In this document: piece after piece, positions 62,874-64,000 of the stretch
Position numbering within the stretch: position 1 is the stretch's first letter
How the letters are laid out: every line of letters begins with the position of its first letter
Origin: an uncultured Cohaesibacter sp.
Lineage (GTDB): Bacteria; Pseudomonadota; Alphaproteobacteria; Rhizobiales; Cohaesibacteraceae
DNA length: 64,000 nt
Reading direction: 5' to 3'
Assembly (NCBI RefSeq): GCF_963664735.1
Contig: NZ_OY761553.1
Coordinates: 1,565,303-1,629,302 of the forward strand
Notes under the pieces: model-generated
What the model was told of the DNA's origin: nothing
Database searches by the model: none
Seen by the model: the letters and a program-made list of their open reading frames with translations, nothing else
Program-made: the position numbers and the translations under genes

Positions 62874-63732
62874 AATGCACCTTCCGTCCGATAATACGGG
62901 ACTTGATGAGAGACAGAGCGATAAGAATGATGAACAGGAGCACGGCCAGTGCGGATCCGGTTCCGATATCGAACAGGGTGAAGCCGACGCGATAGAGCAT
63001 GTTCACCAGCATGTCAGTCGCGCTTGCCGGTCCGCCGTCGGTCATGACGTTGACGATAGTAAAAACCTGGAAAGCTTCAATGACGGAGATGACCAGCAGA
63101 AAATAGGTGGTAGGCATGACCAGAGGCATGGTGATCCGGCGAAAGACATGGAAGCGCCCTCCCCCATCAACAGATGCCGCATCGTAAAGTTCATCGGGGA
63201 TTGCCTGAAGACCGGCGATGTAAATCACGATGTCGTAACCGATCTGCTTCCATGTATTGACGAGAATCAGCACCCAAAGGGCGATCTGCGGGTCTTGCAG
63301 CCATGGCACTTTGCCGATCCCCACAACCTTCAGCAGTTCATTGGCCACGCCGTAATCGGTCGCAAAGATCCATGAAAACACAACCGCGATGGAAACTGTC
63401 GAGGTCACCGAAGGCAAAAAGAAGGCACCGCGCAGCAGGCGCGTTTCGAATTTGTCACCGGTCAGCCAGTTGGCAATCAACAAGGCCAGACCAAGGCGCA
63501 ACGGCACAGAAAAAAGGGCGAACAGTCCCGTAACACGCAGGGAATTCCAGAATTCGGTAGAACTGAGCAATAACTGATAATTTTCAAACCCGACAAACGG
63601 TTTCGTCGGCGACATGAAGTCCCATTCCCGGAAGCTGAGATTGATGCTCGTGAAAATGGGTATGTAGGTAAAGACCGCAATGAAAGCCATCAACGGCACG
63701 ATATAGAGATAGGGAGAAAGCTTGCGGACCAT
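62863..63732 (-). CDS. CUT1 ABC transporter permease (UgpA/MalF type)
   Basis: A 289-residue permease with six spans and the coupling motif YDAASVDGGGRFHVFRRITMP. It is encoded after the binding-protein gene with a 125-base gap holding hairpins. With the neighbouring permease it forms the pore for glycerol-3-phosphate or glycerophosphodiesters (inferred from the linked phosphodiesterase). Confidence 0.93.
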   Translation of the reverse strand: MVRKLSPYLYIVPLMAFIAVFTYIPIFTSINLSFREWDFMSPTKPFVGFENYQLLLSSTEFWNSLRVTGLFALFSVPLRLGLALLIANWLTGDKFETRLLRGAFFLPSVTSTVSIAVVFSWIFATDYGVANELLKVVGIGKVPWLQDPQIALWVLILVNTWKQIGYDIVIYIAGLQAIPDELYDAASVDGGGRFHVFRRITMPLVMPTTYFLLVISVIEAFQVFTIVNVMTDGGPASATDMLVNMLYRVGFTLFDIGTGSALAVLLFIILIALSLIKSRIIGRKVHYEA

Positions 63733-63750
63733 GGAAGCTACCTAACGATC

Positions 63751-63833
63751 TTGGCCCGTCGATCGACTAAGGCCAATCAGTTTATTTCTTGAAATCAAGG
63801 CAATAGGACGGAGACCAATGAAAGCCCCGTCCT
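63751..63833. repeat. Intercistronic hairpins between binding protein and permease genes
   Basis: AGGACGG (63805-63811) pairs with CCGTCCT (63827-63833). A second structure has TTGGCC (63751-63756) and GGCCAA (63771-63776) around the palindrome GTCGATCGAC (63758-63767). Such hairpins after a binding-protein gene usually raise its mRNA level over that of the permeases. Confidence 0.5.
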
Positions 63834-63857
63834 GTTCAGCTCATAAATCGGGGTGCT

Positions 63858-64000
63858 TTACTTAGCCAGACGTTCAGCTTCGGCACGCGTTTTGACGGCG
63901 AACTCCGTGAGAACTTCCTTCACGTCGCGCTGGCCAAGAGCCATAGCCTGCCAGAGATCATATTCGCTGGCGCGCATCCATGTAACGACAGGAGGACGGG
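63858..64000 (-). CDS. ABC transporter solute-binding protein, C-terminal fragment
   Basis: The frame enters from the right edge and ends with TAA at 63858-63860, giving 46 residues. The end pattern WMRASEYDLWQAMALGQRDVKEVL plus a Lys/Glu-rich final helix is typical of the C terminus of family 1 binding proteins. It should be the periplasmic receptor of the Ugp-like importer encoded downstream. Confidence 0.75.
   Translation of the reverse strand, partial: RPPVVTWMRASEYDLWQAMALGQRDVKEVLTEFAVKTRAEAERLAK

Noticed and set aside
1-64000. CRISPR arrays, insertion sequences and rRNA genes
   Set aside because: No regularly spaced repeats, transposase motifs or rRNA signatures were seen on either strand.

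Overview
The window is chromosomal DNA of an alphaproteobacterium. The gene families resemble those of Hyphomicrobiales (Rhizobiales): a D-psicose/allulose 3-epimerase very like the Agrobacterium enzyme, a FrcK-type kinase, PAAT (HisQMP) and CUT-type ABC importers, and tamAB. The moderate GC and the citrate-lyase/TTT combination would fit a marine, facultatively fermentative member such as a Cohaesibacter relative; the genus is a guess. No insertion sequence, phage gene, integrase or CRISPR array was found. The window is dense with uptake and catabolic operons, each with a dedicated regulator.

Layout. 1-5.8 kb: tail of a cation-efflux (CDF) gene, then a PhnF-like GntR/UTRA regulator divergent from a CUT1 sugar-type importer (binding protein, two permeases, no ATPase), a PfkB kinase and a hexapeptide acyltransferase of the phosphonate-associated type. 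6.0-8.4 kb: cytochrome P450 next to an LpxL/HtrB-like acyltransferase. 8.6-9.0 kb: tRNA-Pro(TGG) on minus and tRNA-Gln(TTG) on plus. 9.6-12.4 kb: D-psicose 3-epimerase, AraR-type GntR-LacI hybrid regulator, FrcK-like kinase. 12.4-17.9 kb: GntR/FCD regulator divergent from an M20 amidohydrolase (AbgB-like) and a complete polar-amino-acid ABC importer, closed by a strong bidirectional terminator.

18.0-28.5 kb (minus): LysR regulator, then an RbsABC-type importer in which one permease is fused to a strictosidine-synthase/SMP-30-like beta-propeller, a second free propeller protein, a branched-chain-type aminotransferase, an AhpD/CMD-fold protein and a quinone oxidoreductase. This looks like one catabolic operon for an unknown, perhaps lactone-yielding, substrate, and is the best candidate for an undescribed system. 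28.9-34.9 kb: tamA-tamB. 35.0-38.2 kb: an ammonium transporter fused to PAS-GGDEF-EAL, so apparently an ammonium-responsive c-di-GMP protein.

38.6-51.6 kb: citrate module. It has a two-component system co-transcribed with a periplasmic binding protein, a small serine hydrolase, the citrate lyase operon citC-D-E-F-G-X (minus), and a tripartite tricarboxylate transporter tctC-tctB-tctA. Together these would sense (inferred), import and cleave citrate to acetate and oxaloacetate. 52.1-59.1 kb: arabinose-oligosaccharide importer (SBP, two permeases, ATPase) with a GH51 alpha-L-arabinofuranosidase and an ArsR-type regulator with a large C-terminal domain. 59.2-64.0 kb: RpiR/SIS regulator and a Ugp-like importer with a glycerophosphodiester phosphodiesterase, whose binding-protein gene runs off the right edge.

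Start sites were moved from the longest reading frame wherever a clear Shine-Dalgarno supports an internal start. All functions are read from motifs and family knowledge only; no database search was possible.
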